DNA of 64,000 nucleotides, taken from positions 4,836,001-4,900,000 of the forward strand of contig CP099846.1 in assembly GCA_030062745.1 (NCBI GenBank). The letters run 5' to 3'. How positions within the stretch are numbered: position 1 is the stretch's first letter; each line of letters opens with the position of its first letter. Of the stretch, positions 45,301-56,258 are shown piece after piece. The notes under the pieces were generated by a model. The model saw only the letters and a program-made list of their open reading frames with translations, did not search any database and was not told where the DNA came from. A program made the position numbers and the translations under genes. This stretch comes from Capitulum mitella. Taxonomy: Eukaryota; Arthropoda; Thecostraca; Pollicipedomorpha; Pollicipedidae.

Positions 45301-48300
45301 GTCACATCTGTCTCTCTAGGGCCGGTGGCCGGCACCACCAGGCCTATGACAGGTGTGCGGGGTCGTATCAGTCAGCAGCGGCCTGCACACCTACCAGGGG
45401 AAACGGCAACCCTACTGCCCGGTACCTGTACCGGTCCGGTAACTCCGCAGGTATCGTGCCGAAGTCGCCACTCCGTTAACTAGGCCTGCCAACAACTCTC
45501 CCGCCCCGGTAACTCTACTGGCCGGCAACTCTACCGTCCCGGGAACCCCAATGGCCTGTAGCTCTCCCGCTCCAGTAACTCCATAAGCTGGTAACTCTCC
45601 TGTCACGATAATTCCGCTGGCCGGTAACTACCTGGGACCGGTATCGGCGGATGCGGCGGCCCGCCGGCGGCTAAAGGTCAGGCCGGCGCGACCTGGCGCC
45701 GGCCATCGATTCCCCTGGCCTGCCGGCCGGGCGGCCGTCGGCAGCGCGGGCCCGCACGCCGCTCAACACACCGCCGCCGCTGGCACACACACAGAGACAA
45801 CAGAGACACTTACCTCGGCTGGCATAAATGATACCATGAGACAACCTAATCAATTTAAATGATCGTTTGAAAAGCATGATTGTTCTAACGCTATAGTGAA
45901 AAATGGCCAAAAAGACCATCTACGTACATGACGGCACCGAGGGCGTAGCCAAGGAGGGGGCCAAGGGGGTCATCGCCCCCTTGAGGATTAAAAATTTCAA
46001 GTTTCTGTACGCACCAAAAATAAAATAAATAGAAATTTAGAAATAGAAAAATAAATAAATAAACAGAAAATAAAGGGACCGAAATCCTGGAAACTTTCAG
46101 TTTCGAGGGGGGGGAGGAGCTACGTTTGTGATGGTCCCCTCCTTGGAGAAATCCTGGCCACGCCCTTGGCTAGCAGTGTGCCGTCTCGGCACACTGCACT
46201 CTTCAAAATATCAACTGAGCTGTCTTTGTGGCGGGCTGATAATGCTTTGCTAAGCCTGTCTGTCTGGCGACGAAAATAACTCCGTTTTCCCATGGGACTG
46301 CATCCGCCCAAGCAGGACAATCTGCATCACACGTTCTGGTCTTAATGACGTCGGCCGAGTTTACTGTTATTGGCCGCTCGCCAGCCGGCAATAGCGAGAT
46401 TCCTTCTGGCGCAGTCAACTTTTCGAACGGAATTAAAACTCCGGCCGTATTCTCACGATAAAACGGGCCCCGTGGCAGCGGCCGAGCACTGCAGGCGCGA
46501 GCGCGTCGTTTGTTTTCTGACTTTTCTTTCGACGCGTACGTCAGGGTTGACCATTAGCGTCGTGGTCGGGACCCGACTAGTCTTGTGTCAAGTCGTGTGC
46601 CTCGTCGGGCGTCAGTCGGTCGTCTGACGTCGTGTGCGTGGCGTCGTGTGTGTGTGAGTGGCGCCAGTCAGTCGCCAGGTGAACGCTGACACCGCGGTCG
46701 CTCACATCACCACCCCCGGACCAGAGCCACGTTCAAAACCTGACCCATGAGGCACACCCGAACCCCGTTCGTAAATTTAGCTACGAGGCACACCAGGTTA
46801 CCCTGATTAACACATTTCAGCAAACTGCGTTCATAAACCAGCCTGTGCCGTCACCTGAGTTACCTCGTAGGCACCCAAAGTTACTACGCAGTCGCCTCGG
46901 CGGGCGTCGGGGTAAGTCTCTGATAAGTATGCCGGCCTCCACGGGGACTGCAAATAATCACCCGGCCAAATATACTCACATCATGTTTCGACTTGTCTTA
47001 GCTGCGGAGTGACTGCCAAAATTCAAATGGCGTTCGAGGACCAGCCTACAGGACTGATAACCCACTGTAACCCACTGACAACCCAGGACTGACACGTCGG
47101 CGGCTCGCGGAATAGGTTCAGGACGGGGGCTCAGGTGGTGGGTACACCGGTCGCAGGCAGCTCGGTTGTCGATGCAAGACCTCGCCACGCACCGTGCCAG
47201 CCGGGCCGAGCGCCAGCATCTGGCGTTTGCGCCGGCACGAAGTCAGCTGGAGTCTGATTCACGGGGTGCGCTGATTTCGTCGGCCCGCGTGCCGGGCCTT
47301 TAAACGCTGAGGCTAGTGTGTCACGGAGGGTGGTGATTTGAACTCGGACGATACGACGCCGAGATAGTGCGTCACTGGCAAAGACGGCAGGGCAATAATG
47401 AGGCAAGAAGAAAGACGGGTCAGTAGGATGCCTGAGCGCGTAATCCTGGCATAGTTTTACGCTGCACGGTCTGGCTAGGTCTTTGCTGGAAGACAATATA
47501 ATGAGCTGGATATTCTTTTGTGTCGGAACCAATTGAGAGGGACGGACTAGATGTCCACCCGAGCATCAAGAAAGAGCCAGCTGGCTCTGCTCGGTCACGG
47601 ATTCACTCCATTTTTTCTGCAATGAACAACAACAGAGAGTGACAAATCTTTCCAATTCTGTACTTAAAATTATGGTGCCGAGATGTGCACAAAGCCGACT
47701 TTTTGCCAGCGGTTCCAATGAGCCAGTGCCGTATTTACGATGAACCCAAAATACGTCCAATATTTGGTGCATTTGTGGGCGTTTCTTTACATCTTAGTGT
47801 TCGAAAAGAGATAAAAAGGTATCAGAGGCACCTTTTTATATCCAAAACATTGCACAGCTTGCACTAAAAAACGGTAGGTTACCGCAAGTCCGAACAATAT
47901 ACCATAAACCGTTGTCTTTACGACCTAACCACCATGTGCGACTCCGTCAGGCTAAAACTTACTATGAACACAGAAAGTGCTATAAGCACAGGAATATAGG
48001 AAGCAGAGCTTTGAGAAAATCTGCATCTCATTTCCGCAGAATACCGTGTTGGAACAACTAATGCCCAGCAAGGTGTGCCATCACGCATCAGAAACATACC
48101 GGTGCACTAAACATCTCAAATGGGTCTGCACTGCAAACGCCAGGCAGCCCTGCTCCTGGGACGGGCATCGACAATTAACATGCATAACCAGCCAATGCCT
48201 TCCCCAAAATTGCCAACGCCGTCCGCTATTCACATGACAGACTACGATCGGCTCGCAGGCGTCACGGAGCGCTTTCGGCGCCAGCCGCCCGTCACTGTTT

Positions 48301-50532
48301 CCGCCCTCGAACGGACCAGCAGCAGACGGCCCCTCTCTCCGGTCGTGTGGACGCGGCGGCACGTACCCGGACCGCACAGCGGCCGTGACGTCACAGCGCC
48401 GGCCGGGCGTCGCGGCGAGGCTGGCGCCCCGCGCCGCGTGCCGCCAGTATTGTACGGCCTCCCGGGAAGCCAACCCGAGGCCGGAAGAGACAGCGGTCCC
48501 AGCGGTCCCGAGCCCGGCGTTCAGCCGCCAGGCATGGCCGCCAGCCGTCCAGCCGTCACAGACCGCAGACGGCGAGCGGTCGAACCGTCACAAAGGGCGG
48601 TCCCACTGTCACATACCGCGGCGGGCAGCTATCGGAGTAGGTACACATGTGTGACTCATGGAATCCAGATACCGATTACGTCGTTTTATATTTCTGCTGC
48701 TGCGGTGCTTGTCAGACACGACGCTAGGTCGCAGGCTTCCTGACAAGGTATCCCTGGATCACCTTGGAGACTAACCATTTTCGACCTGGGCCAAATCTGA
48801 TATCGTGATCGACGTGACTCTTATGCATAAAATGACACGAAACAAATCTGGTCTCCCTGCTACGCGTCTCGTGAAACATTATCCCCCACAAAACATTGAA
48901 GGGAAGAACTTGATTTCGTCCCGGCAGTCCTCGTCTCAACAGTTGGGTAAGGGATGGGCTCTGCATGTCTGTCAACTGCCACCATAGTGGCATATATGTA
49001 CGGTCGCCGCGACATCTCCCTCAGTACCTCTGTCAGTCTCGTATCCCCTGAACCTGGCGTAAGTCCCCGTTGGGGGCGGGCTCGGCCTCTGCGTACCTCT
49101 ATGAGCCGCCGCTGGTGGACGGGTCCGGCTTCGTTAGTTAGTTAGTTAGGGACCGACTGATTCGGCCATAATTTTCAAGTAGCTCCATTAAAAAGAGTCA
49201 CGGGGTCCGGCTTCTGTGTATCTCAGAGCCGCCACCGGTGCCTATGCGTACCTCTGTGAGCCGCCACTGATGGACGGGCCCGGCCTCTGCGTACCTCTGT
49301 CAGTCGCCTGTGAGCCGTCTGTGAGCCGCCACTGGTGGACGGGCCCGGTCTCTGCGTACCTCTGTCAGCCGCCACTGATGGACGGGCCCGGTCTCTGCGT
49401 AACTCTGTGAGCCGCCACCAGTGGACGGGCCCGATCTCTGTGCACCCCAGAGAGCCGCCACCGGTGTCTCTGCGTACCTCTGTGAGTCGCTGCAGCAGGG
49501 CCGGCAGCGCGGTGGCTCGGTTGCTGTAGCGCTGCACGTCCCGCTCACGGAGCACCAGCTGCGCCAGCTCCGGGTCGCCGGTGGCCACCGCCTCCTGCGC
49601 CACTGCCAACGGGCCGGTCCGGTCAGACGGCCGCGGGGGGGGGGGGCAGTCACGAGCGTCCTCCGACAGATGACCACACGGATGTCTGGCGGGTCCGGTC
49701 GGACGGCCGGCAGACGGACGGACGGGAGGCAGCCCCGCATCAGACGCGCAGCGGCCGACGCAGAGACAGCCGCACAGAAGGGTGATCCAGAGAGAGAGAC
49801 GCGAATGTCTTCTGGCAGAGGACTGTACAACCGTCTTCCGACAGGCGTCCACACAACATCTGCCGCGGTAAAACTACATGGCAGCCAGGAAGTCACAACC
49901 CAAATCAGAGTAATTCCAACCAGATGGAGACGAGCACACCAGGCCTCGGTTCAGGCTCGTGCGCACAGACACCCGTCCCCCCCCCAATCGTGACGCCTTC
50001 GCCGCCACCCCCGCTCGCCAGACGGAGACAGCATCAGCCCGCAGAAGACGCCTCACCGGACCAGCCGGCGGCCGTGTCGGCGTTGACGTCGCAGTTGTGA
50101 CGCAGCAGGACGCGGACGGCGCTGGTGCGGCCCAGCGTGACGGCCAGCATGAGCGGCGTGCGGCCGCGAGGGTCCCGCCGCTCCCGGTCCGCCTGCGGGC
50201 CACACGGCGGCCGTCAGCGGCCCGGCCCGGCTGCCGCCACCTCCGGACCGGGACACTGGCAGGGCCGTCTGGCACACAATGCCTGACAAACAGACTACCC
50301 TGCCACACACTGCAGGAGGAAGGGATATGCACACTGACCCAGATACACGCAAAGTCAAGCAAAATCATGGAAAGGTGTTTCTGGTTTTAATTAAGCATGC
50401 AGATATGAAAAGGGAGAAGCAAGAATGACTTACATCAATCTTTTGTAGCTCTGCTTCAAGCTTTGTGTGCTCATCATTCCAAACCAGCCAGTGCAGAGGA
50501 AATCTCTCAAAGATGTTGTTTGCAGCCTCCAT
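36313..50532 (-). CDS. ANKRD13: Ankyrin repeat domain protein 13 family (UIM protein)
   Basis: Ubiquitin-binding membrane-traffic protein; relatives bind Lys63-linked chains on internalised receptors. Fourteen exons (minus): 50434-50532, 50057-50192, 49478-49602, 44814-44859, 44320-44463, 42359-42542, 41895-42024, 41320-41424, 40648-40779, 39556-39706, 38522-38683, 38145-38248, 37762-37847, 36313-36514; 601 aa (human ANKRD13A 590), every phase consistent. Ankyrin repeats cover about 35-110 ([12 protein letters not shown]). The conserved middle includes [29 protein letters not shown] and FPLFH-type EIPLFHVL. Ubiquitin-interacting motifs are [26 protein letters not shown] (split by the last intron), [10 protein letters not shown] and [13 protein letters not shown]. 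The paralogue (A, B or D) is undecided. Several exon borders sit in minisatellites. Confidence 0.94.
37671..37847 (-). CDS. Possible alternative ANKRD13 C-terminal exon
   Basis: If the donor at 37761 (GTACCG) is not used, the frame of exon 13 runs on for 30 more codons to a TGA at 37671-37673, adding a tail rich in Ser, Arg and Lys that ends AGKRRKSIF. This would replace the three C-terminal ubiquitin-interacting motifs. Coding-like GC-rich codon use continues to the stop. It could be a real short isoform or chance read-through. Confidence 0.35.
   Translation of the reverse strand: MDIWEALRADSCTPRGQPAPDLDEQMLQRYRSHRSPSLSRLRAKAPTPPAGKRRKSIF
38663..38838. repeat. 37-bp minisatellite grown from an ANKRD13 splice acceptor
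   Basis: Five units of about 36-37 bp; the lowest contains the acceptor CGCGCAG and the start of exon 38522-38683 (AGATCCCACTGTTCCACGTG). Upstream units on the minus strand repeat forms such as TTCCTCGTGCAGAAATTGCG followed by CTGTTTCACG. Some keep the AG and some have GCGG, and together they translate into variants of EIPLFHV. Confidence 0.88.
41144..41376. repeat. 72-84-bp tandem repeat grown from an ANKRD13 donor
   Basis: Three units, 41144-41215, 41216-41299 and 41300-41376. The third holds the 3' part of exon 41320-41424 and its donor (minus strand CACG/GTGAGGGC). The second keeps an intact copy of that donor and the first a variant (GTGTGG). Units end with a GCCCAG or ACCCAG block on the plus strand. 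Confidence 0.88.
44680..44813. repeat. 64-bp tandem duplication beside ANKRD13 exon 4 donor
   Basis: Two near-identical units (ATACACACCGGTCACGCCCC through GCTGCTGGTCGG) lie immediately downstream, in gene direction, of the donor GTGAGTGG of exon 44814-44859. The near-identity implies a recent duplication. Confidence 0.85.
44907..45345. repeat. 44-bp minisatellite in ANKRD13 intron 3
   Basis: About nine units on the theme GGCCGGCCTGAGACAGGTGT plus GGGGAGTCACGTCTGTCTGT. Units are very similar at the start and more diverged after 45200. Confidence 0.9.
45420..45640. repeat. Irregular GGTAACTC-rich repeat
   Basis: Recurring short phrases such as CGGTAACTC, CGGCAACTC and TGGTAACTCTCC at spacings of roughly 20-40 bp in ANKRD13 intron 3. 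It is a degenerate minisatellite. Confidence 0.5.
45941..46165. mobile_element. Short TIR element, GGGCGTAGCC family
   Basis: 225 bp. The left end GGGCGTAGCCAAGG and the reverse complement of the right end, GGGCGTGGCCAGG, form terminal inverted repeats. The interior has poly-G/poly-C tracts and A-rich AATAAATAAATA stretches. No target duplication is visible. It is related to 55790-56041. Confidence 0.6.
46173..46197. repeat. Perfect 11-bp hairpin
   Basis: GCAGTGTGCCG and its exact reverse complement are separated by TCT. It lies just outside the TIR element at 45941-46165. Confidence 0.6.
49070..49502. repeat. 43-bp minisatellite grown from an ANKRD13 donor
   Basis: Units of about 43 bp (CTCTGCGTACCTCTGTGAGC, then CGCCACTGATGGACGGGCCC). 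The real donor of exon 49478-49602 (GCGTAC on the plus strand, 49472-49477) is the last unit. Intact decoy copies of the same hexamer lie at 49091-49096, 49246-49251, 49289-49294 and 49354-49359; a broken one is at 49397. An unrelated segment at about 49131-49200 containing (TTAG)3-4 interrupts the array. Confidence 0.9.
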
Positions 50533-50542
50533 TACTCAGCAC

Positions 50543-51936
50543 TGGAAAGGAAGATTCCAAATGAAACTTGAACCATTGGCAATAAGGAATACAAGCTCTC
50601 AGGAGTTTTGCAAGTTAACATGAAATGGTAATCATGATTGCTCCATGCTTTTCCTGGTACAGCTTGAAGCATTTTTATATCATCTGTGGAAATCTAATGC
50701 TAATAGCTTAGGCAAGGTTAATGTCAAATGGCTTTTTCAATTTCATGTCCATAGCACATGGCAATGACTTCCACCTCAAACTGATATCATTTGCCACCAT
50801 AAAGCTAACACTTCAGTTTTATTATATTAAGTATTTTATGGAACTTCATCTCATTTTGTTCCACACCATGATACTACATGTAATGCCAGTCACCTCCATA
50901 ATGGGGTCCAAACTTGGGTCAAGATCATCTTAGGCTTAAAACACATTAGCTGCAGTCACCAAGTTTTCAGGGCCTTTTACTGACCTTGACACCAAGCAAT
51001 CAGAACTGCTGAGTTACAAAGCAACAACAATTTTAATCTCTAATCATCAGAATTCATCCTCAAACCATTTAAGAATCCCTTATCAAGTAGCCATAAATGA
51101 TCCAATCAAACAGAAAGGCATCACAACCTCATATGATGTCACCTGTATGGTCATCATGGGACTTATGTATGATTGAAACTGAAAATGAAAACTGCCAGAT
51201 TACTGGTTTTACCAGATGCCACTTTTACTGGTCAGGTTTATGAGACTATATTAAAGAGGTAAGTTTCCACTGTGATGCAAGTCAAATTCCATAAGTCACT
51301 GATAAAGACATTTTTCCCACAATACAATATTAGCTGATGCAAATGCAGAATGCATTGGTACAAAAATTTGATTACATGCAGATAACATTTACACCAGTAT
51401 CAATGCATAAGTAATGATGTACATACAATACTGTGTATATGTTACTGGCAACAAGAAAATGCTGAAGTTCCTTTGTCATCTTAACAACAAAAAGTGAGCT
51501 AGATCACTGTGAAAACTATGCAGACCAGGAGGCCAGGTACCAGAATGACCATAAGGCAGATAATGTATTCACACTAAACATCATTGGCTGTTTGTATTTG
51601 TGGAGTGTAGTTTTGCCAGTTACCTGAAAATTTGTGAAGATGACACCATATTTTAGATTTGTGCACTCCTGCATTTGCCCATCTTGCATAAGAAAATGCT
51701 TACATATTTGCCATGACATTTCCACTGCTTATTATAGGGACCCACTACTTAAATGCATATCAGTAATGCAGACTTAAAGATTACTACACAGATTACAACA
51801 TATGGAACTATCAGCTATATTTTGTTTTTTACCACAATTTGAGTTTAACCCATTTCCTTACCAAACCCACTGCATGTTCATTTCAAGCAATCAGTTTCTA
51901 TGCTTACAAATGCTCCACCATGCCCTTTTGAAATTC
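50543..51936 (-). other. CpG-free ANKRD13 5' UTR intron
   Basis: An acceptor CTTTCCAG precedes the start-codon exon (its top is at 50541), so this stretch is presumably a 5' UTR intron. I find no CG dinucleotide from 50350 to 51936. No exon is recognised. Confidence 0.5.
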
Positions 51937-52560
51937 CGCCCAGTTACCTATCCTCCATTTACACATGGCCGGTGAATGATCCGCCCATCCTCAATCTTAC
52001 TCCTACAGTCACTACCTGCTCAGAAAATGAGCGCTGTTCTACAGAGCCCCTGTGAGAAGTCAGTTTTAATGACGTTCGCAACAGCTAGCACGTGATCATA
52101 CGAATTACCGTTCTGTGGACGCACCCCACAACAGCGCACACCAACCCCAATGATGCAGTGTACCTGTTTTGGTCCAAGGCTAGTTTTGGTTCAAGGCTCT
52201 GTTGTGACCAAGGTTTACGTTCGGTTCTCGCTTGTAGAGCACGGCTACATTGAGGTTTAAGGGCCTTTTACGTCATTGAAAGGTTTCAATGATGGCCTTC
52301 ACTGGCATGTTTATGACGACAGTTTAACGGAGGTCTCTACCGCAAAGATAATTTTTGAGTTAGACGAATACTAGCAAGTTGTTGCATGCCAGTCGTTACA
52401 TTTCACGTAATGATAGTTTTTTTCTGATAAAGCTGGTATTCCAAAAGCGACGTAACCAGACAACGGCAAGGGATCTTTTGGAATAAATTTTTTCATTGTA
52501 CCAATTCGCAGTGGTACAACTATTATCTGAGCTTTAGCTTATAAGATATATGCCATTTTC
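51937..52560 (-). promoter_or_regulatory. Probable ANKRD13 promoter region
   Basis: CpGs reappear abruptly at 51937, at the upstream edge of the CpG-free zone. By analogy with the other four genes here, the transcription start should lie in this segment. No TATA box or other core element is convincing. Confidence 0.3.
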
Positions 52561-52582
52561 AACACATTTTGAACCTCATTAA

Positions 52583-53820
52583 CCCGTGCCCGACCGTGGG
52601 TCGGAGCCATGCACGCCCGAATGGAGGGAGTGGGGGTGGGGCGGTTGACCGCCCCCCCTAATTTGCAAACGGTTGTTCGCACAATGAAAATAAGCACATC
52701 TTTGGAAAGCTCGTGATGAGTAGAGCTCGAAACTGACATCAGTTTTAGAGTTGGGTAAAATGTAAGTTGTCTGCGCCCTATATATGTTTTCTCATTGCCG
52801 CCTGCATGAGACCGAGAAACAGCCTGGATCTCAAGGGCAGTGGCTAATAAGGGTCTAGATATAGGCACCAGCGGACAGCTTAAAGTCCGCAGATCCCGAT
52901 ACACGTCTAATTTCTCTGATTTGTTTAATACAAACGCGGAAACGATGAGTTAAAGATACGCCAATTTTCGCGCCGCTGCGTGGTGGGCGCTGCCGACAAG
53001 GGCGGTATGAAATTAACGGGAGCTAATTTAGCGTTCTTTTATTTTCGCGAGTTACGTCTTTCCAAGTGTAGTTTCTTGATCCTAGTGGTTCTTACGATGG
53101 TTTCTCGTGCTTAAATGTTGAAAAAATCAGTAGTTATCAATCTACATATCTGGAAGAGCTTTATTCGCGAGAGCCTGTCTATTTCCAAAAGTTGCAATTT
53201 TTTGAAACTTTTTGAACTTATTGCTGTTATTCGCAACTGTGCGAGCCAGTTTTGCCATTTTCCACCCGATCTGAGTCATTCATCGCTTATTTTGATGGCA
53301 GTGCATTTTGACTCACAACAGTTATTCGTGACCTGACCTCGGGCCAGTGGTCGGAGGCCATTAAAATTTTGACCATTGAGAGCGAATGGGTGCCTGGAGC
53401 TTCCGACACTCAAATCGTTACCAAAAATTCCATCAGTATTCGAAAAAACGACGGTATGTGTTGAAAATGGGCTTGACCTTAGGTCAGTGGCCCGGACATT
53501 TCCGAAAAATCTGGGATGGCAGATTTGTTGCATTTATCTAAGTCTCTAACACTTGAAAGTTTTATTGTGATATCATGAATTGCAAAAAAGTTACAGGACG
53601 CTAAACTTTTTTGGATATAGGTCCATTTGACCTGACGTAGATCAGACATCTTTCTTGACATGAGGTCAAAAATTGGACGCAAGATGTAAAAATGATCAAG
53701 CAAAAGGTACAGAAAGTTTCGTGGCGTTACATTTGTTCGTTCTCTCGCAAACTCGGAAAAACCTCAGGGGGCGGTCAACCGCCCCCCCCCCAAGCGTGGT
53801 CTGGTAAACTCCCTAAAAAA
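52583..53820. mobile_element. Probable second piggyBac-type non-autonomous element
   Basis: Bounded by TTAA at 52579-52582 and 53821-53824. The left end starts CCCGTGCCCGACC. Subterminal hairpins GGGGCGGTTGACCGCCCC (about 52636) and GGGGGCGGTCAACCGCCCCC (about 53768) mirror the layout of 57076-58283, and the interior has similar TGACCTGACCTC phrases. The right terminal repeat is poorly preserved. No transposase frame is present. Confidence 0.4.
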
Positions 53821-53997
53821 TTAATGGATACACTGTGTCGTAATTTTATGGTGTGTCTTATTCACCGGCGCAGCCAAAGGGGTTCCAGTGGGCCCGGCTC
53901 GCCTTAGGTCAACATTTTTTTGCGAAAACCATTGCATATCGTCTTCCTAGCGGCAGTTTTTGTATGATTTCAGGTCACACTGAGCACTGTGGAACAA

Positions 53998-54500
53998 ATT
54001 CCCTCCTCGGCACCGGCGGCCGACCGGCGTCCGGCAGGGCGAGTCCATAAGCAGCAGGCGCCGGGGGCGGAGAACGCGTAAGCGCCCCAGGACGACGCAT
54101 GGAATTCTCCGCCGGGCCGTTGACACCAGGCTGGCGTGCCACAACGAGACGAGGATAAGGAAAACGACCCCCAATCATCACGGCCATCGATCCCGGAGGC
54201 GCCACAGGGCACCGAGGACTTCTGATCCTGAGCAGATGGCCGCAAATGCGCGGTTGGCGTACCACAACGAGACTAGAATAAGGAAAACGACCCACATACA
54301 TCACGGCCATCGATCCCGGAGGCGACCCAGGGCACCGAGGACTTCTAATCCTGAGCAGGTGGCCGCAAATGAGCGCATGGAATTCTCCGCCGGATCGTTG
54401 ACGCCACGCGCGAGACAGCTCGTCACGTGACATAAGCAGTAGGCGCCGGGGGCGGAGAACGCGTAAACTTGGAACCGCGAGGGGGTATAAAAGCTTCCGC
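53998..54500 (+). repeat. Nested direct repeats with a TATA-like box
   Basis: Two tandem 123-bp units (54131-54253, 54254-54376) are flanked by outer direct repeats: ATAAGCAG plus AGGCGCCGGGGGCGGAGA at 54047 and 54432, and GCATGGAATTCTCCGCCGG at 54098 and 54375. GGGGTATAAAAGC follows at about 54483. The arrangement resembles a regulatory block of a retroelement LTR, but no element body was identified. Confidence 0.6.
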
Positions 54501-55789
54501 CGGCCGGTAGGCGGGAGTTCGAGGGAGGCGGAGTTCGAGGGATTCCTGCGTTGGGCTCACACCGTGACGCCGTCTCGACTGACGTAGGGAAGCGACCTCC
54601 CACCGGCGAAACCATGTAAGAGACTGCCGAAATTCCGTTCTGGCTTGGCCAGAACGGAAAATGCTCGGTCTTGTAGGAACTTGGTAGACTGTGTACCTCA
54701 CCTCGTAATATGTAGTAGTAGTGGTTAAGTACTTTTGGTCATGGTAATCTCCGTACATAGTTCTGTCGGATGTAACTAGTGAAGCGGTATTCCTTAGATC
54801 TGTTTCTCTGCACCTGTGCCTTGAGGGATCTGAGAGGCCGGCATGCTACCACTTGTATATTATTAGAAATGGAGATGGTATCCGAACAATATACTAATGT
54901 TGAATCACTTTTACCTTGTCTAGTAACTGGGGCTGGAAACCCCCCAGTTCTTGAGTAGACGGTCGAGGATGAGATAAAGCACAGAGGAAAACCAAAATAT
55001 TCCCATAGCACCAGGACTCCCATAAGAAAATCCTGGCTGCGCCCCTGGTCTTATCTTACACTTAAGCTTTTCACGTGGCCAAGACTTGAGAAGAAATAAC
55101 TGACGAGGGAACAAAGGAAAGAAGATCCCCGATTTGGCGGTTTGTGTACATCTGACAAATTACATAGCGATCGTCGAATAAAAAAAGACGTTTTGAAACC
55201 AATGGTCATTTGCGTGATGTTTTATCATACTTCCAAACCTTAAATATGGCATTTAGTTAGACCAATTTCGCCGCTAAGCAAAATATCTTTCTCCCAAACT
55301 ATCTACTTTTCGGGGATGCCACAGCCACTGTGGCCGGGGCACTAGCGCCACCTTTTTGCTCGTGTCCGTCAAGCAGCGTCCTCCACAAAGCTTACGGCGT
55401 TCCAGCCAGCATGCGCTTACGATATACGCGTACGTACAGAAGCAACTTCCTTGCATTCTGTTCGTGTCGAGTAGCCTCCTGGAGACCATGAGAAGAAAGC
55501 TGCACCCGTGGCAGATGGCCACAAGGGCACAGCCAGAATTTTCTTACGGGAAGGAGTCCAGAACTCAATATTAACTGAAATCATACGAAAACTGCATGTT
55601 GGGAAGACAATGGTTTGCACAAAACTTGCGGGACTTGGGGGGGAAGGCTGGGCCACCCCCTTGACTACGCCGGTGGATGGTTGCATGCCGGAGGCGTTCG
55701 GTTTGGACCATGGACTCGTTAAAAGTTCGCGGACCACTGTGCCAAAACATGAACAGTGAACATTTCTTGATACGTCATGTGATCAGAGT

Positions 55790-56041
55790 AGGGACGTAGC
55801 CAAGGGGGGGGGGAATGGGGGCCATGCCCCCCCTGAGCTAGATACATGGCGATTTCGCATGAATACGTAATAGTGACCATATATATCCTGCAAAAACAAA
55901 CATTATATATTTTCCTGTGCATTAAATATGAGACAAATGGCCCAAAATTGCTTCTCTTTCTTGTAAATTTCGTCATATCCCTGTGACATGTGACAAAATT
56001 CGACATTTGCCCGCCCGAGGATAATCCTGGCAACGTGCTTA
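55790..56041. mobile_element. MITE of GGGCGTAGCC family with 9-bp target duplication
   Basis: 252-bp element flanked by a perfect GATCAGAGT at 55781-55789 and 56042-56050. The left end is AGGGACGTAGCCAAGG and the right end CCTGGCAACGTGCTTA; they are weak inverted repeats. Next to the left end lies a poly-G/poly-C segment. No protein is encoded. It appears to be inserted in LTR-like sequence. Confidence 0.7.
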
Positions 56042-56061
56042 GATCAGAGTGATATTCGGAT

Positions 56062-56227
56062 GTGCTTCAACATCTTGCATCGAAGATTAACACAACGAAT
56101 ACTCCTGGCTGTCGTGAAATAACATGAAGAACACTAACATCATGGGACACCTCCACATCATGACCAGCACTCCATCATTCCACCGCCCATGTGGGTCATG
56201 CAGTCCATGTGTCGGGATTTCGACATC
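56062..56227 (-). repeat. LTR-like segment, copy A
   Basis: Shares about 170 bp with 58317-58510 (CACCTCCACATCATGA, CACTCCATCATTCCA). On the minus strand it begins TGTCGAAATCCCGACAC right after a purine run (CTGGGGGA), as expected for an LTR following a polypurine tract. Confidence 0.5.
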
Positions 56228-56258
56228 CCCCAGTTTTCAGCTGGAAACATCAAACTGA

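Noticed and set aside
44907-45345. Regularly spaced repeats resembling a CRISPR array
   Set aside because: The units are directly tandem without unique spacers, and the genome is eukaryotic.
49223-49896. Long minus-strand frame extending ANKRD13 exon 3 into the minisatellite
   Set aside because: The standard donor at 49477 gives correct phase and family continuity (LTE to APDFYVEM). The extension is repeat-derived, although rare use of decoy donors stays possible.
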